A DNA stretch of 53,340 nt from the NCBI GenBank assembly GCA_003049485.1, contig PYST01000251.1, positions 4,950-58,289 on the forward strand, written 5' to 3'. Origin of the DNA: Ophioceras dolichostomum (Eukaryota > Ascomycota > Sordariomycetes > Magnaporthales > Ophioceraceae). Every line of letters begins with the position of its first letter. The stretch's first letter is position 1. Below the pieces are notes generated by a model. It saw only the letters and a list, made by a program, of their open reading frames with translations, ran no database searches and was not told the DNA's origin. This document shows, one piece after another, positions 1 to 11,700 of this stretch. The position numbers were made by a program, and so were the translations under genes.

Positions 1-367
1 CTCCGAGCCCGCCGCCACGCCGCCGAGGCCGGCCCCGCAAGGGCGAAGGACCACGCGACAACGGCGGCCCCCCTGCCGAAGAGCGACAGCCTCGACGCAG
101 CGCCAGGGTTGCCGCGAAGCTGGCAGCTCAGGCTGCACCAGCAGCCGACGCCCAACCACCACCGAACAAAGCAGCAGCGGAGACGACAGGAAGACGCAAG
201 CGCAACACTGCTCGTCGGCAGGAGACGCCACTACAGCGCGAGAGCCCCCTCCCAAGCCCAGGAGAGCAACAAGGGCGGCGAACCGAGCCGCACCTGCGGC
301 TCCGGCCAAGACGGCGGCGAAGCCCCAAGGCGTGGCCAAGAAGAGAGGCCGTCCAAAGCGTAGTTGA
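1..367 (+). pseudogene. 3' end of an AT-hook protein gene, apparently frame-broken
   Basis: The window opens inside an Arg/Lys/Ala/Pro-rich reading frame. Nucleotides 18-41 encode an AT-hook core (RRRGRPRK) in the frame starting at base 3. A second AT-hook core (KKRGRPKR) lies at 338-361 in the frame starting at base 2, just before a TGA at 365-367. AT-hooks bind the minor groove of AT-rich DNA and are common in chromatin proteins. The two hooks are one frame apart, and no GT..AG intron of plausible size joins them. Either one base has been lost or gained around 230-260, or the assembly has an indel. Low-complexity GC-rich sequence leaves all three frames fairly open, so the joining is inference. 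The 5' part of the gene lies outside the window. Confidence 0.45.
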
Positions 368-1559
368 TGGTCTGATGGGGGACATCACAATAGTACGTAG
401 ATAGGAAGTAGTCTCCGGGGATAGTCAGAAAAATACTCGACGTCAAGGCTTTGAGGTGACTAGGTGGGTAATTCTGTGTTTCTCTATAGCAATACTGCGA
501 GAATTTGGAATTGGGATGAGTGTGCCGGCTTGACTTGAAGACTGCATACATCCAGAGACTCAGTCAAGTTAAATGTCCCATACAACATAGCTGAATATCA
601 GTCGAAGTAGAGTAGACTGATGATGATCTGGAAAGGTCAACACTTGAGCAGGATTCACGCGCCGCGGCTTTGGGTGTGGTGGTGATATAAAAGACTGTGA
701 TGCTTCAGAACAAGGCTCCCTCCAGCCTGATGCCAAGCGACTCCCAGCCAAGCAGGCACGTATCTTGCAGCTCGAGGTGATGACACTGATCTGTTTCGCA
801 CAACTGACGTGATCGACGATTCTCGAAGGGGAGACGAGTTGGTGTGTAGGTGTATGTACGTGTGTGTGTGTGGCGCTTTGTTGACCAGATCACTCTGAAA
901 AATGACATGTCGACCAGATGCAGAGGCAGCTGTGATCAACTGCATTGGGGGCCACGGTTAGCACGTGAATGCTAGGTATGGCAATATAAAAATACCTGTC
1001 AGTATGATCTCATGGAACGTGCGCGTAAGAGGCCCCAGTGAAGTCGTCCACAGGGGCCTATTAGAAGGCCGATTGACTGGTGTTGGTCCGGCGTTGCCTC
1101 AACAGGGCGTTTCAGCCTCGCCACCATCGTGCACCTCTCTGATCGAAGCGATTCGAAGGCTAGGGGGCCGAACACCTTCGACTCGCTTGCGTTTTTGGCA
1201 GGCCCTCAACGCGCTATTGTTCGAAAGTTCGATGCCGGCGTCTGATGGTGCTCCAGGCAGGTAGGCCGCAGTGTGTTGGCCTGTAACTGCCGTCCGAACG
1301 GGCCGCACGAGGAAGGGGGGGAACGCAAGAAAGTTCGGGGGTCGGAGGAAAGAGAAATGGAAGACCTGTAGGGACCTACCTACCTTGTAGGATATTTAGA
1401 GCTAGCCCTTCCCAAATGTTAATTTTGGACTTGTTTTCGCCCATCTTGTTTCCATTCGTCCATCTTCCTGCACCGTCCCAGTCCACCATCACATATCGCC
1501 ATTCCGTATCGATCGCTAGCAACAGTCTACAACAGCACCACTTTGTACCGCTAGCAGCA
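364..1559. other. Intergenic, no gene seen
   Basis: About 1.2 kb between the AT-hook gene end and the DUF6914-like gene. It holds a short GT-rich patch near 845-875 and a CCTACCTACC motif near 1375. Short open frames here show no recognisable protein character. The last 150 bases should be the promoter and leader of the gene starting at 1560. Confidence 0.6.
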
Positions 1560-2133
1560 ATGGTCGGAAACAAGAAGCGGATCTATGTCGCCCTCTACCC
1601 AAGTGGTGTGGTGAACAACGAGGAACGACGGTGCGTGCCAGCTTTGCTTGTCTAGAAGCTGCCCCCTTTTAATCCCCCTCCTTTTTTCCCGTTGAGGAAC
1701 CAGAGCAGCTGACCAGGATGGGAAGAAGTGGGCACGCCGTTTCCACTGGGGTTTTCTCGTCGGCCCCAAGAAAGAGCCCGGCGAAGTGGCGGTGCCGGGG
1801 ATGCGATACAACGTCAGAAACATGAGCAAGGACCACTGGGTGTACGAGGAGCGCGCGCTCGCCAACGTCCGGAACACCGCCTTCCTCCTCGTGCGCGTCA
1901 CGATCGGCAAGGTCACCGACGAGGAGCGGCTCGTGGAGATCCTCCGGTCGGTGCCCGTGGTGCAGAACGACACGAACTGGAGGTGCCGCACGTGGGTCAG
2001 GAACGCGCTCTCGGCCGTCAAGGCGGACGGGACGTGCGTGGGCGCCTCCGTGTTGAACTGGGCCGTCATCGAGGCCAAGGCGAGGGAGTACGCCGCAGAG
2101 AAGCTGGCTGCGGGACGGTTCAACTCCGGCTAG
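1560..2133 (+). CDS. Small DUF6914-like fungal protein, two exons
   Basis: Predicted 166-residue protein. Exon 1 is 1560-1630, opening MVGNKKRIYVALYP. The intron is 1631-1703 (GTGCGT..CAG, 73 nt). Exon 2 is 1704-2133, ending TAG. Around the junction the protein reads ..FHWGFLVGPK.., followed by LVRVTIGKV, RLVEILR, NWRCRTWV and a C-terminal helix ending GRFNSG. This order (basic N-terminus plus YVALY, HW-x-FLVGPK, a long helix with RLVEIL, a Cys-Trp motif) matches the widespread ascomycete family I know as DUF6914, whose function is unknown. The family name is from memory. The acceptor choice is set by frame: other AGs at 1705, 1708 and 1716 give the wrong phase for this donor. It is not obviously co-regulated with its neighbours. 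Confidence 0.8.
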
Positions 2134-2367
2134 GGCAGCAAACCGAAGCCGACTTGGTCCATGATCGAGGAGAGGGATACTGTGCCGTAAGAGGCCGGAA
2201 GCGATGGCCCCTGAGCCCCTAAACTGAGAGGAGGTAGAGATCTCCGGACGAAACGCGTTGGTGACGACCTAACGGTCTGCAGCTCGTAGACGGCGTCTCT
2301 AATGTAGTGTAGCGTAGCCTAGTGTATCGCGTATAGTAGTGGGCATGAATGTTGTTTCTCTGAGGCT

Positions 2368-3269
2368 TCAGATCTCGCCCCACCATCTTTGGCGAGTCCT
2401 TTCCATCTTCAGCTCCTCGGGGAAAGTGTCGAGAAAGTCGTCCACCATGTCTTGCCAGTACAACTGCAAGAGGTTGTTGTATAACGCGGACGTGTACTCC
2501 TAGTAGTGCGGCAGCTAGGCACCGAACTCCCAGTCGATGATCCCGACGACTTCGTCGCTACGGACGAGGATGTTGGTGGGGTTCAGGTCGCCATGGGTGA
2601 AGACCACCGGTGGCCAGGAACCGTCTTGCGCCTCGATCATTGCTTTGTTGTCGCGCTTGCGCCCATCCGCGTCCTGGTCGTCCGGCTCATTGTCCACGAC
2701 GGTGTCCTCACGCAAGAACCGGTGGAAGTCCTGAATCTTGGCGAAGGGGCCGAAGACAGGAAGGCTGCGGATAATGCGGAAGTCGCGAAGGGGTCCGCCT
2801 ATGCAGGTCTGCACAGCTTCGGGGGAGGGCGGCTTGAGGGCACGAAGCTCCGTCAAGATGCGCCGTAAGTGATCGAGGACCTTGCGCCGGGACTCTTCCG
2901 TAGAGCCGTGGCCGCAATCGACTTGCCCTGGATCCGCTTCATCACAATGTAGGCGTTGCCCTTGTGGATGAACGAGCAGTAGACCTTGGGCACAGGGATC
3001 GACGTGTTGTCGGCAACGAACTGCATCGTGGTGGCTTCAACGAGCCGGACGCCGGGGCCCCTCTTGACGACCTTTGTCTTGGATATTGCCTGGGAACCAG
3101 ACCACCAACCACCCCAGGACCGTCTGCTGTAGAGTCGTCTCGTGGTCTTCAGCGCCACGAGGGTAAGGAAGCGGCGGATCCAAGTGTTGTTGATCGTGAG
3201 GTGTTCCGTCCCTTCATGCGGCACTTTGAACGGACCACCACGGCCTTGGCCGTTGTAAGGAGCCGCCAT
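2368..3269 (-). pseudogene. Inactivated aminoglycoside-phosphotransferase-like (APH) kinase gene
   Basis: About 300 codons of an APH/choline-kinase-type protein can be followed. The start is MAAPYNGQG at 3269, then an N-lobe segment with SIPVPKVY and YIVMKRIQGKS, then in another frame TELRALKPPSP and IGGPLRDFRI. The catalytic loop HGDLNPTNIL and the Mg-binding IIDWEFGA follow, and the end is ..FPEELKMERTRQRW.. to a TGA at 2368-2370. Three lesions are visible. A frameshift lies near 2890-2900. In-frame TAGs sit at 2515-2517 and 2500-2502, where the family has tryptophans (..A-W-x-P-x-Y-W-E-Y..). Both stops are TGG to TAG, that is CpA to TpA on the other strand. These proteins are common in ascomycete genomes, with small-molecule kinase activity presumed but mostly unproven. 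This copy should not make a full protein. The fold assignment is secure; the ancestral substrate is unknown. Confidence 0.85.
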
Positions 3270-4058
3270 GTTGGGGAGCCGCCACCCTACGAAGGTACGG
3301 GCTCAATATAGGCTATCCACATGAGTGGGGAGAAGGGGGAGAAGGAAGCAAGACGGGGTTGACGACGAATACTGAGGATTAAGAGATGGAAGCCAAGCTG
3401 AGTTTGGCGGCACAAATTAAAGGTGTCGTTGGCCGTTTGCTAAAATGCACGAGGCGGCTTATATAATCCGGGCTCCTTCCAGAATGCCAGTGCCAACTAC
3501 ATGTACCGACCTGTCTGCAATGCCATACTCACCGGAAGCATCGCTAGGTACCCGTTTACATGGTACGAAGTAAGTCGAGCGCAATGGCAAATGGAAGGCA
3601 AAGGGAGAGAAGCGTAGAGAATTAGTGACACGGGGAGGTATCCATTACAGAGGCTTGACTGGAGTCCTGTAAACTGAGCCCCTGTAGCGCTAGAACGCCC
3701 CACAGACTAGGCCTCTCGTCTGTTTTTGCCGCTGCAACTTGCCTTGGGTCAGGTCTGGTACATTATGCTTTGCATATGACATTAGTCTCGATGCCTGCGC
3801 AAAGTACTGACAAATTCTCGAAAGACTGAGATACTGATACGGGGTGGACTTTGTTTCTGTAAGGATTTCTGTCCACTTTGTAAGAACCACAAAGGTCTAC
3901 TTGGACGTCCCGAGTTCGGCTCTGACCCCGATTCTCCGGTGGTCGCTCACCATCGACAACCCCGCCTCGATGGTCCCGTCCGGCGAGATGAAGACGACTT
4001 CGGCTCGACGGCCTCGACCGCCGCCTTGATCTATCGCAAGCCCTAGGCTCGGCGAGCT
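3270..4058. other. Intergenic, no gene seen
   Basis: About 0.8 kb separating the kinase relic from the minus-strand open frames further on. Only short open frames without recognisable motifs are present. A fragment near 3844-4029 looks weakly coding but I cannot assign it. Confidence 0.5.
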
Positions 4059-4975
4059 AGGACGAGGCTGGTCTCCCGAGGGCGAGAAGAGACTGAAGAC
4101 AACAGCAACAGCAACTACCTAGTGCACTACCCCAAAAGGGCCAAAATGGGGTTCGTCGACAAGATTCTCCGCCTCGTGTGCTCAACAAGACGCCCCACAC
4201 AAGCCCTTGCGGTCTCTGTTTTTGGGAGGGGACGGCAGTGATGGCCGTGACCGTCCCTGCGGCGAAGAGGAGCCCCAGTGCCTCCCCGATCCAGATCTTC
4301 AGGTCGCGGTACCGGTATTGTCGGACGCGCTGCTTTGATGATGGCGGTGGCGATGGTAGGGAAGTGGCCAAGTTAGAGCGACCATCGTTCGACAGACTGA
4401 GAAGAAGAGTCAGCGATGCGCTGCCTCGCGTCGGGTTAGGTATCGGCGGAGAACGACGTACGTATTACAGGCGACATGCTGTGTCGCGTCGTAAGGTAGA
4501 GGCAGGGGCTCGCTGGTTCCCGGGCCTCCATAATAAGGTGCCGATGTGTGGATCACCGGCACCACGATATTGGGCGTCAAAATGGAAGGGACCTGCCCTC
4601 CGGCAGCAGGCTTCGACGAACAGAGACTGAAATTTCCATTCAGAGGTGTCGGCGCGTAGACGCTGGGGTTTCCATTTAGGGGGAACGATGCGTCGATCCC
4701 TGGGTCTCCTCCATTGCAAGGCGTTGGCATGTAGGCTGCCCGATCTCCATGACCCGGCGGGATCGTGGAGAGAGTCGGGTTGACACCAGAAATCGTTGAC
4801 GAGTCGACATCCGCAGCCCTCGACGAGTAGACTCTAGGACCCCCAGGAGGGGCAGACGTGAAGGTCCTCGAATCGGTGTTAGAGGCCGATGAAGGGTACG
4901 CCCTCGGATCTCCAGCAGAAGCGTAGACACCCGAGCGTCCATCATGAGGTGTCCCCGGATACTCACGACTGGGCT
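4059..4975 (-). other. Minus-strand open frames, possible gene relic
   Basis: Reading leftwards from about 4975, one frame stays open for roughly 185 codons to a TGA near 4412. It is rich in Pro, Gly, Ser and Asn with loosely repeated VYA-x(n)-G and PLNGN patterns, and has no early ATG (the first in-frame Met is at 4730). A second frame, 4371-4057, contains a charged stretch followed by a hydrophobic segment (IWIGEALGLLFAAG, about residues 27-45), then degenerates into Trp/Cys-rich sequence. The two could be parts of one decayed membrane-protein gene. I do not recognise the family. A membrane protein of the DUF3176 type crossed my mind but is not supported well enough to name. Confidence 0.25.
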
Positions 4976-5109
4976 TTCATTTTTGCAACCGACCTCCGTA
5001 CTTTGTACTCTCCGCGCTCGCCCCGGAGAAGAGTCGCGCCCCGGGCACCTCGGCTCGGCCCCCGCATGAGCTTAGCGGTTGTTGGTGTCTCAGAACGCTG
5101 CGAACACAC

Positions 5110-5705
5110 ACACTAATGTCGATAGTAGTGCGAATGATACTGGAGCTTGCTGGCGTTTTGTACCTCCTCCAATCAATCACAAGAGTGTTGGGATCTATGA
5201 AAAGGGTGTGCAGTTGTACCAATGATTGAGGGATGAGTGAGGTTCGGCCGCCCCATAAGCCTGCAATAAATTGTAGTGTTGTGGTATTGTCTTGTAATTG
5301 GGTGAAGGTATTGCCTCCAAAAATTACAGTACAATACAATACGGGCAGGGCCTGCGGCTTGGCCACAGACGCTGATGAGCATTGATGAGATGAGGGTTCA
5401 GATTAGATGCGAAGGGATGCCTTGGTGGTTGAAGCATTCAATGATGGTGATATGCGGATCTAGCAAAAGTCTTAAAGCAGATTCAACCCACGAAATCACC
5501 ATCGTCTAACCATCAAGTTCACCGAGCCCTGCCCCCAGAACAAGCACGTCAAGTAGGTAGGTAGAGGCGATAAGCAACTAAAAGAAGGAAGGATGAACGC
5601 GCTGATGCTCATGCTCATACCGTCCCTAAAACACAAACCCACCACCAGCCAGATGCCAGACCAGATACCAGCTCCCTACCAGATCCCTGGCCCCCAAAAT
5701 AGCAA
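5110..5705. other. Downstream region of rad54, no gene seen
   Basis: About 600 bases left of the rad54 stop codon, which is its 3' side because the gene is on the minus strand. AT-richer than the genes, with no recognisable coding signal. It should contain the rad54 3' UTR and poly(A) site. Confidence 0.5.
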
Positions 5706-8204
5706 TCAATGAGAAATGTACTGGAACACAGCACTGACCTCGCTCTCACCGCACTCCTGCCTCAACAGCAGGTCCTGAATGGGCTTCAGCCCCTCGTTGG
5801 AGAAGTGGTTCCACGTGCTCGTGTCCCCGTACAGCATCGCCTGCGCCTTGATGTGCTGCCGCCCGTCGGGCCTGCAGCGCTTGCACTTGAACGTGTCGTG
5901 CGTGTCGCTCCGCGTGTCCCCCCTGTACTGGAACAGCTCCTTTAGGCTGTCGAGCGAGAAGTGGCGCTCCACGTCCTCGGCCGAGTCGACGACGCAGCTG
6001 GACAGGGACTGCTTGTGGCTCTGCCTCTGGAAGATCTTCTCCTCGATGGACCCCGTCGCGATGAACCGGTACACGAAGCAGTCCTTCTTCTGGCCGTCGC
6101 GCCACACGCGCGCGAGCGCCTGCTGGTCCGCGGCCGGGTTCCAGTCCGGGTCGAACAGGACCAGGCGGTTGGCGCCGATGAGGTTCAGGCCGCAACCCCC
6201 CGCCTTGGAGCTGAGGAGGAACACGAACTCCTGCCCGTCCGGGTCGTTGAACTTGTCAACGAGCTTCTGCCGCTTGGTCACGTTCATGGTGCCGTCCAGC
6301 CGCAGGTTGCCGTACCCCCGGCTGCGGCAGAGCCGCTCGAAGAGGTCGAGCGTTGAGGTGTAGTTGCTGATGAGCACGATCTTGTCGTTGGTGTCGGCGC
6401 GGATGCGCGCGAGCATGCGGTCCAGGACCTGCATCTTGCCGCTGTACCACGGCTTGATGTCCCGGTCGCGGCCGCGGGCCTCCTTGGGGACGTAGTCCTC
6501 CGGCCAGTGCTGCTCGCTCCCGGGCAGGTCGTCGGAGAGGTTGAGCAGGTCCGGATGGTTGCACAGCTTCTTCAGAATGCCGATGGCCTTGAGCGGCTGG
6601 CTGCCCTTGCCGCGCAGCAGCGCCTGGATGTCTGGCGATGTGATGAAGTAGTTGTAGAGGTCCAGCTGGAAGGGCGCGAGGTTGCAGAACACGACGTGTT
6701 CGTACTTGACTGGCAGGTATTTGGAGAGGATGTCGTTGGTGCGCCGGATGATGAACTTGTTGACGGTCTCCAGCAGGCCCTTGAGACACTCGTCACCCTT
6801 CTCCCGCTCGCTCTCGGTTGCGTCTGCGTCTCGTCCTCGCAAGATGGGGATCTCAAACCGCTTGCGGAACTCCAGCCTTGTTCCCAGCAGATCTGGGTTG
6901 GCGAAGCTGATCAGAGAGAAGTATTCGGACAGATCGTTCTGAATAGGCGTGCCTGAGAGAATGACGCGTCGCGAGACGTTCAGGTTGTTCAAGGCAGTGA
7001 ACGTTTGACTGTCTCCATTTTTGAGACGATGACCCTCGTCGCAGAGCATCAACCCGATTTTAGTGTGCTTCAGCTCTTCCACGTTCAGCCGAAGCGTCTC
7101 GTAGGAGACGATGATGACAGGTCGAGTGATGGCACGGCCACCGCTAATGGCCCACTGCCGCAGCTGTCGAGTCAGCTCCTCCTTGGACGCCTTGCCGTCG
7201 ATGGCGAAGGGAGTGATCGCATCGGCCCCGAGCCACTTCACGAGCTCGTTCGCCCAGTTGCGGACCAGACTTGACGGACAAGCCACAATCGCCTTCTGAA
7301 TGGTGGGCTTCCCGGCGTCTGGCGACTGCTTCAGTAGCGTCCAGAGAAGGGTGATGCACTGAAGCGTCTTCCCCAGACCCATCTCGTCCGCCATAATGCA
7401 GCCGTTCGCCTTCTCCTCGATCATGCCAGTGACGCATCGATACATGAACTTGACTCCTTCGATCTGATGCGGACGTAGGACCTTGGCTAGTCTTGGGTCA
7501 ATGACCACCGGAACCCTAGGGTGCTCGCCCTGGACTTTCTTCTTGATGCCCAAAATCTCGGCTAAGCTCTTGTGAACCAGGGGAGCATCCAACTTGTTTT
7601 CTGGCTCCGTTGGAGGCTTGGCTGAGGCGTCTGCTACGGGTTTCTCAAGCTCCTTAGGCTTGTCGTCCACAGTGGGGTCGTAGAGTACAATGGCAAACTC
7701 GCCGCTTGGGTCATGGAGAGGTTTTGCGATGAACACGGCCCCTTGTCGCAGACCCAATGTGGGAGGAGGCCGATTGGGGTTGTATGATGCGTCGTTCTTG
7801 TTGACGAACGGCACAACAAAGGCCTTGCGGAACGTCGTCACCTTGTCCTTGGCTTGGAAGACGGGGAACTTGTTGACATCCCGATTGGCAAGGGCCAGCC
7901 TGTCAATACTTGTCCACGACTTCCCGTCATCTTTGTCTCCATCCGCCCCGGAATAATCAATCTTTCGCCGCTTGCGAGCCGAGCGATCTGGGTCTGGGCG
8001 TCGCGTCGCTGACCCAGGGCATTTGAAAGGCCTCTGCAACTTGTCGAGAGCTTGCGAAGTTGGGAACTTGCCCCGAGGAGGAGCATTCTCCTTGTTCGCG
8101 ACGGGAGTCGCCGCCGCAGCAGACCTAATTGAGGGGAACTACTAGTTAGAGAACAGCTCATGGAGTGGGCGACGAGATTGAAGCAAAAAGATCAGTACCT
8201 ACAT
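5706..8204 (-). CDS. rad54: Rad54-type SNF2 ATPase of homologous recombination
   Basis: Rad54 is a nuclear dsDNA translocase that works with Rad51 in strand exchange and chromatin remodelling. The long exon 5706-8124 has the family marks in order: an N-terminal RPFKCPGS and basic KRRKIDY, helicase motif I ADEMGLGKT (about residue 250), motif II CDEGHRLKN, motif III SGTPIQND, the C-terminal RecA lobe with LDGTMN, motif V SSKAGGCGLNLIGANR, motif VI ALARVWRDGQKK, and a C-terminal zinc-type cysteine region (CKRCRPDG) ending FQYISH. The frame is open upstream to 8124 without an ATG. A 78-nt intron (8125-8202, GTAGGT..TTAG, branch CTAAC) joins AT at 8204-8203 to G at 8124, making ATG-TCT-GCT and an 806-residue protein. 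Alternatively, an in-frame ATG at 8357 adds 51 residues. It is divergent from the mto1-like gene at 8738. Confidence 0.93.
8125..8202 (-). other. Intron splitting the presumed rad54 start codon
   Basis: The intron reads GTAGGT at its 5' end and ..AATTAG at its 3' end, with a TCTCTAACTAG branch-like site about 20 nt before the acceptor. Upstream sequence ends AAAAAT and the downstream exon begins GTCTGCT. Splicing therefore builds an ATG, while unspliced RNA would read ATG-TAG. Confidence 0.65.
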
Positions 8205-8486
8205 TTTTGGGCGACTTGCTCTGTTTACGATGTGCTTGGATTCCCTCGTCCTGATTTCCAAGCACGGCAATTTGTTGACTTTGGGATGACAAAAGGCCAA
8301 GAGCGTGTCTGACCGCGTCGTGGCACGGGGAAGGAGCGCGAGGTCAGGTGATTCCATTCCCCACTCCAACGCTGTTCAATTGGACACAAATTCTCGTGGG
8401 TAGGCAGGGGTGCGACCCTGACCTTTCCTATTCAGGAAACCATGTAAACAATCGCCAAAGCCTGCCCCACAGACACCAAGAACACC

Positions 8487-8492
8487 ACGCGT
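8487..8492. promoter_or_regulatory. MCB-like ACGCGT box in the rad54/mto1 divergent promoter
   Basis: A palindromic ACGCGT lies between the two divergent genes. This is the MluI cell-cycle box bound by MBF (Mbp1-Swi6) in yeasts, where RAD54 is a known target. A hexamer occurs by chance about once per 4 kb, so position and the known family regulation are the only support. Confidence 0.3.
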
Positions 8493-8737
8493 GAAGCTTG
8501 ACCCTTGCGGTATCGCTTCTTCCCACCATCATACTGCTCTAAGAAGCAAACGAAGCATACACCAACAGTTCTTGGAGTCTTTCAGCCTTTCGAGCTTATT
8601 AGCTGGCTTCACTGTTATCAGCATTCTTGTGCTTCCTTTTTAACCATTTGCGAATTGCTTGAAAGCCCATGCCACAGCAGACTCTCGAAGACGCGCCTTT
8701 GCTCCCCTAAACCCCTCTGCGCGAATCCGCCGCCATA

Positions 8738-11700
8738 ATGGCAGGACTCGGCGCCCTCGACACGCCCCGGACCAACCTTGGTGACGGGACGTTCCTCAAT
8801 CGCCCACCAGAATTCGATCTCACCGACGATGTATCCTTCCAACCACCACCAAAAGACCCCAACATCCTAGACGCACTCCGCAATGGCAGCGACCGACCCA
8901 GCCTCCGTACACCACGCGGCAAGCGAGGTCCGCTCACCGACAGACGGAACTTGCCCGCCGGTATTGCCGGGCCCGAGTTTACGCCACTGCTGAAGTCGGC
9001 GACAAGGAGAAGCGCGCGTCGACTGAGCGGCAAGGAGAACAGCGCCGCCACTCCAAGTGTCCTGGGCAGGATCGACGAGGACCTCACTCCTGGCCCTAAC
9101 ATGGACAACAGCGTCTTCGTCGCGTCTCGAAACGGCTCGTCGTTCCTCGGCCGCACACCAATCCCGCAGGTGGATAGCGACAGCACCGCGTCGACGCCCA
9201 TGATCATGAAAACGCGTCGAAGCAAGAAGGACGGGCCCCTGCAGAACGACAACCAGCTGTCGCTTCGAGAACAAGAGAAAGTAGTCGATAGAATCGAAAA
9301 GGAGAACTTTGGGCTAAAGCTCAAGATCCACTTTCTCGAGCAAGCCCTGCTCAAAGCCGGTCCCGGCTTCAGCGAGGCGGCCCTGAAGGAGAACACGGAG
9401 CTCAAGGTTGACAAGGTCACAATGCAGCGGGAGCTGCAGCGCTACAAGAAACACCTTACATCCGCTGAGAAGGAGCTCGAAAGCTATAGGGTACAGGTGC
9501 TGCAGATGCAGGAGAAGGCCAAGAAACGACAGGCCGACGAGGGTCTGCGCGTCGAGCTCGAGAGGCTACAGCAGACACTAGAAGATAAGGAGGCCGACGT
9601 CCAGGATCTGCAACGCCAAGTCGACCGCGATCAGAGGGAGCATGACAAGGTGGAGAAGCTCCAGGACGACATTAGCGACCTCGAGGCCGACATTCGCGAA
9701 AAAGATCGCATAATCACCCAACACGAAGACGAGCTAGAGGACATGCAACTGCGGGTCCAAGCTGCGGAGGACAAGACGAAAGACGCGCAGCGCCGCATGA
9801 TCGAGCTCGAGGAGAAAGCCCAGGCTAGCAGCAAGCTGGCAGAGGCCAATGAAACAATCGACAGCCTAGAGGCGGACGTTCGACGACTCGAAAGCCAGCT
9901 TGACGACATGAAGGAGAAGCTTCAGGATGCCGTGGACGAAAAAGAGCGCGCCGAAGGCGATCTGGAGGAGCTCCAAGAGGAGATGGCCAACAAGTCGGTC
10001 GTCACCAAGGGCCTTTCGAGGCAAGTGGAGGAGAAGGTGGCTCGGCTGCAAGACGAAGTCGAAGAAGCCCATCGCAGCTACGCGGCATTGGAGAAGCGCC
10101 ACGATACGCGCGAGCGCGAAGTGGACGACCTCAAGAACAAACTGAAGGAATCACGCCAGGAGCGTGACACCGTCGACCGCGACCGTCGATCTGTCACGGC
10201 CAAACTCGAGGAGCTTCAGGCCGATTTCCGGTCAACAAGCGACCAGAAATCGCTGCTCCAGACGCGTCACGACGCGTTGACCAACGAGTCGGCGTCACTG
10301 CAACGTGACATTTCCCGACTACAGAGGGAGGTCACGTCGCTTGAAGAGACTCTCGAGCAAGAGCGCCAGCATGGTCTCCAGCTTGAGCGCAACGGCCGTG
10401 ATCAATCCAGGGCCGAGATCAGCCGCCTCAAGAGCGAAATTGCCAAGCTGCAGGCGGCGCTCGAGGACAGGGATGACGATCGTCAACGCGCCCTGCAGGC
10501 TGGACAGACCGCGCAGGACCAGCTCAAACTCGAGATTGACCGCCTTAAGGACGAGATTTCCGACCTCCAGGCCGAAGTCCGGGAGAAGGACAACCTCTAT
10601 GACAACGATAGCGAGAAATGGGAGACCGAAATGCGCAACCTCGAGGCTGAGCGTGACCGGGCCGAGGAGCGTGCGACTGGCCTTCAACGGACAATCGACA
10701 AGCTGCGCGAAACCGAAGGCGCTCTCTCCTCCAAGGAGCTGAGGCTGAAGGAGGCCATGGATAGCGAGGCAGAGCGCCATAAACGAGAGGAGGCTGTTCT
10801 TGCGCGCCAGGTTGAGGATCTTCAGCAGAACCTTGATGCCAGACAGACGATGCTGGAGGATCTCCGTAAGGAGCTCTCCGTCGTCCGCGACGAGTTGCGT
10901 CAGGCCCAGCTGGACTACCAAGCTGAGCTCGAGAAGGCCGAAAGCCTCGAGGACGAGATCGAAGTACTCCAGACCACCATGGACGAGGAGACTGAGAGAT
11001 CTCGCAGGGACTTGGAGGATGCACACCGCGAGCGCGACGACCTCAAGCAGCAGCTGAAGATGCAGCGAGATGCCAGCACCGAGGCCTCCCGCAAGTCATC
11101 GACTGTTTCCCAAGAAGTGGCCAAGCGGAACAACGAGCATATGGAACTCCTAAAGTCCCAGCTATCAGAATCGACGACCAAGTTCACCAGGGTGACAAAG
11201 GAGAAGCAAGCGCTCCAGGACCAGCTAGCCACTGTGAATGTCGAGATCCACTCGCTTCGCATTTCCCTAGCTGAGACCAAGGCCGAACGCGACGAGCTCG
11301 AGGGCGAATTGCGGCTAGCCAAGCAACACGACCAGGACACTGTCCGACTCGACCATGAGCGAATCGACCTTCGGGCTGCAAAGACGAAGCTCGACCTTGA
11401 GGTGCGCCGGCTAAAGGAGGAGAACCGATCATTGACTGCGAGACTGGCCGAGGTCGAAACCGAGCTTCGGTTCTCCAAGCAGCACGGAGAGCAGACCATC
11501 AGGCTCGACCAGGAAAAGAACGACATCCTCACAGCTAAGACCAAACTGGAGAGCGAGCTCCGTCGCCTCAAGGAAGAGAACATGGTGCTGGAGGCGGACC
11601 GCGCCGACATGGAGGAGGAGCTAAGGGCTGCCACCCAACGAGGGGGCGACACTTTAGAAGTCGACCAGGAGCGACTGAACCTACGCATGGCGAAGACGAA

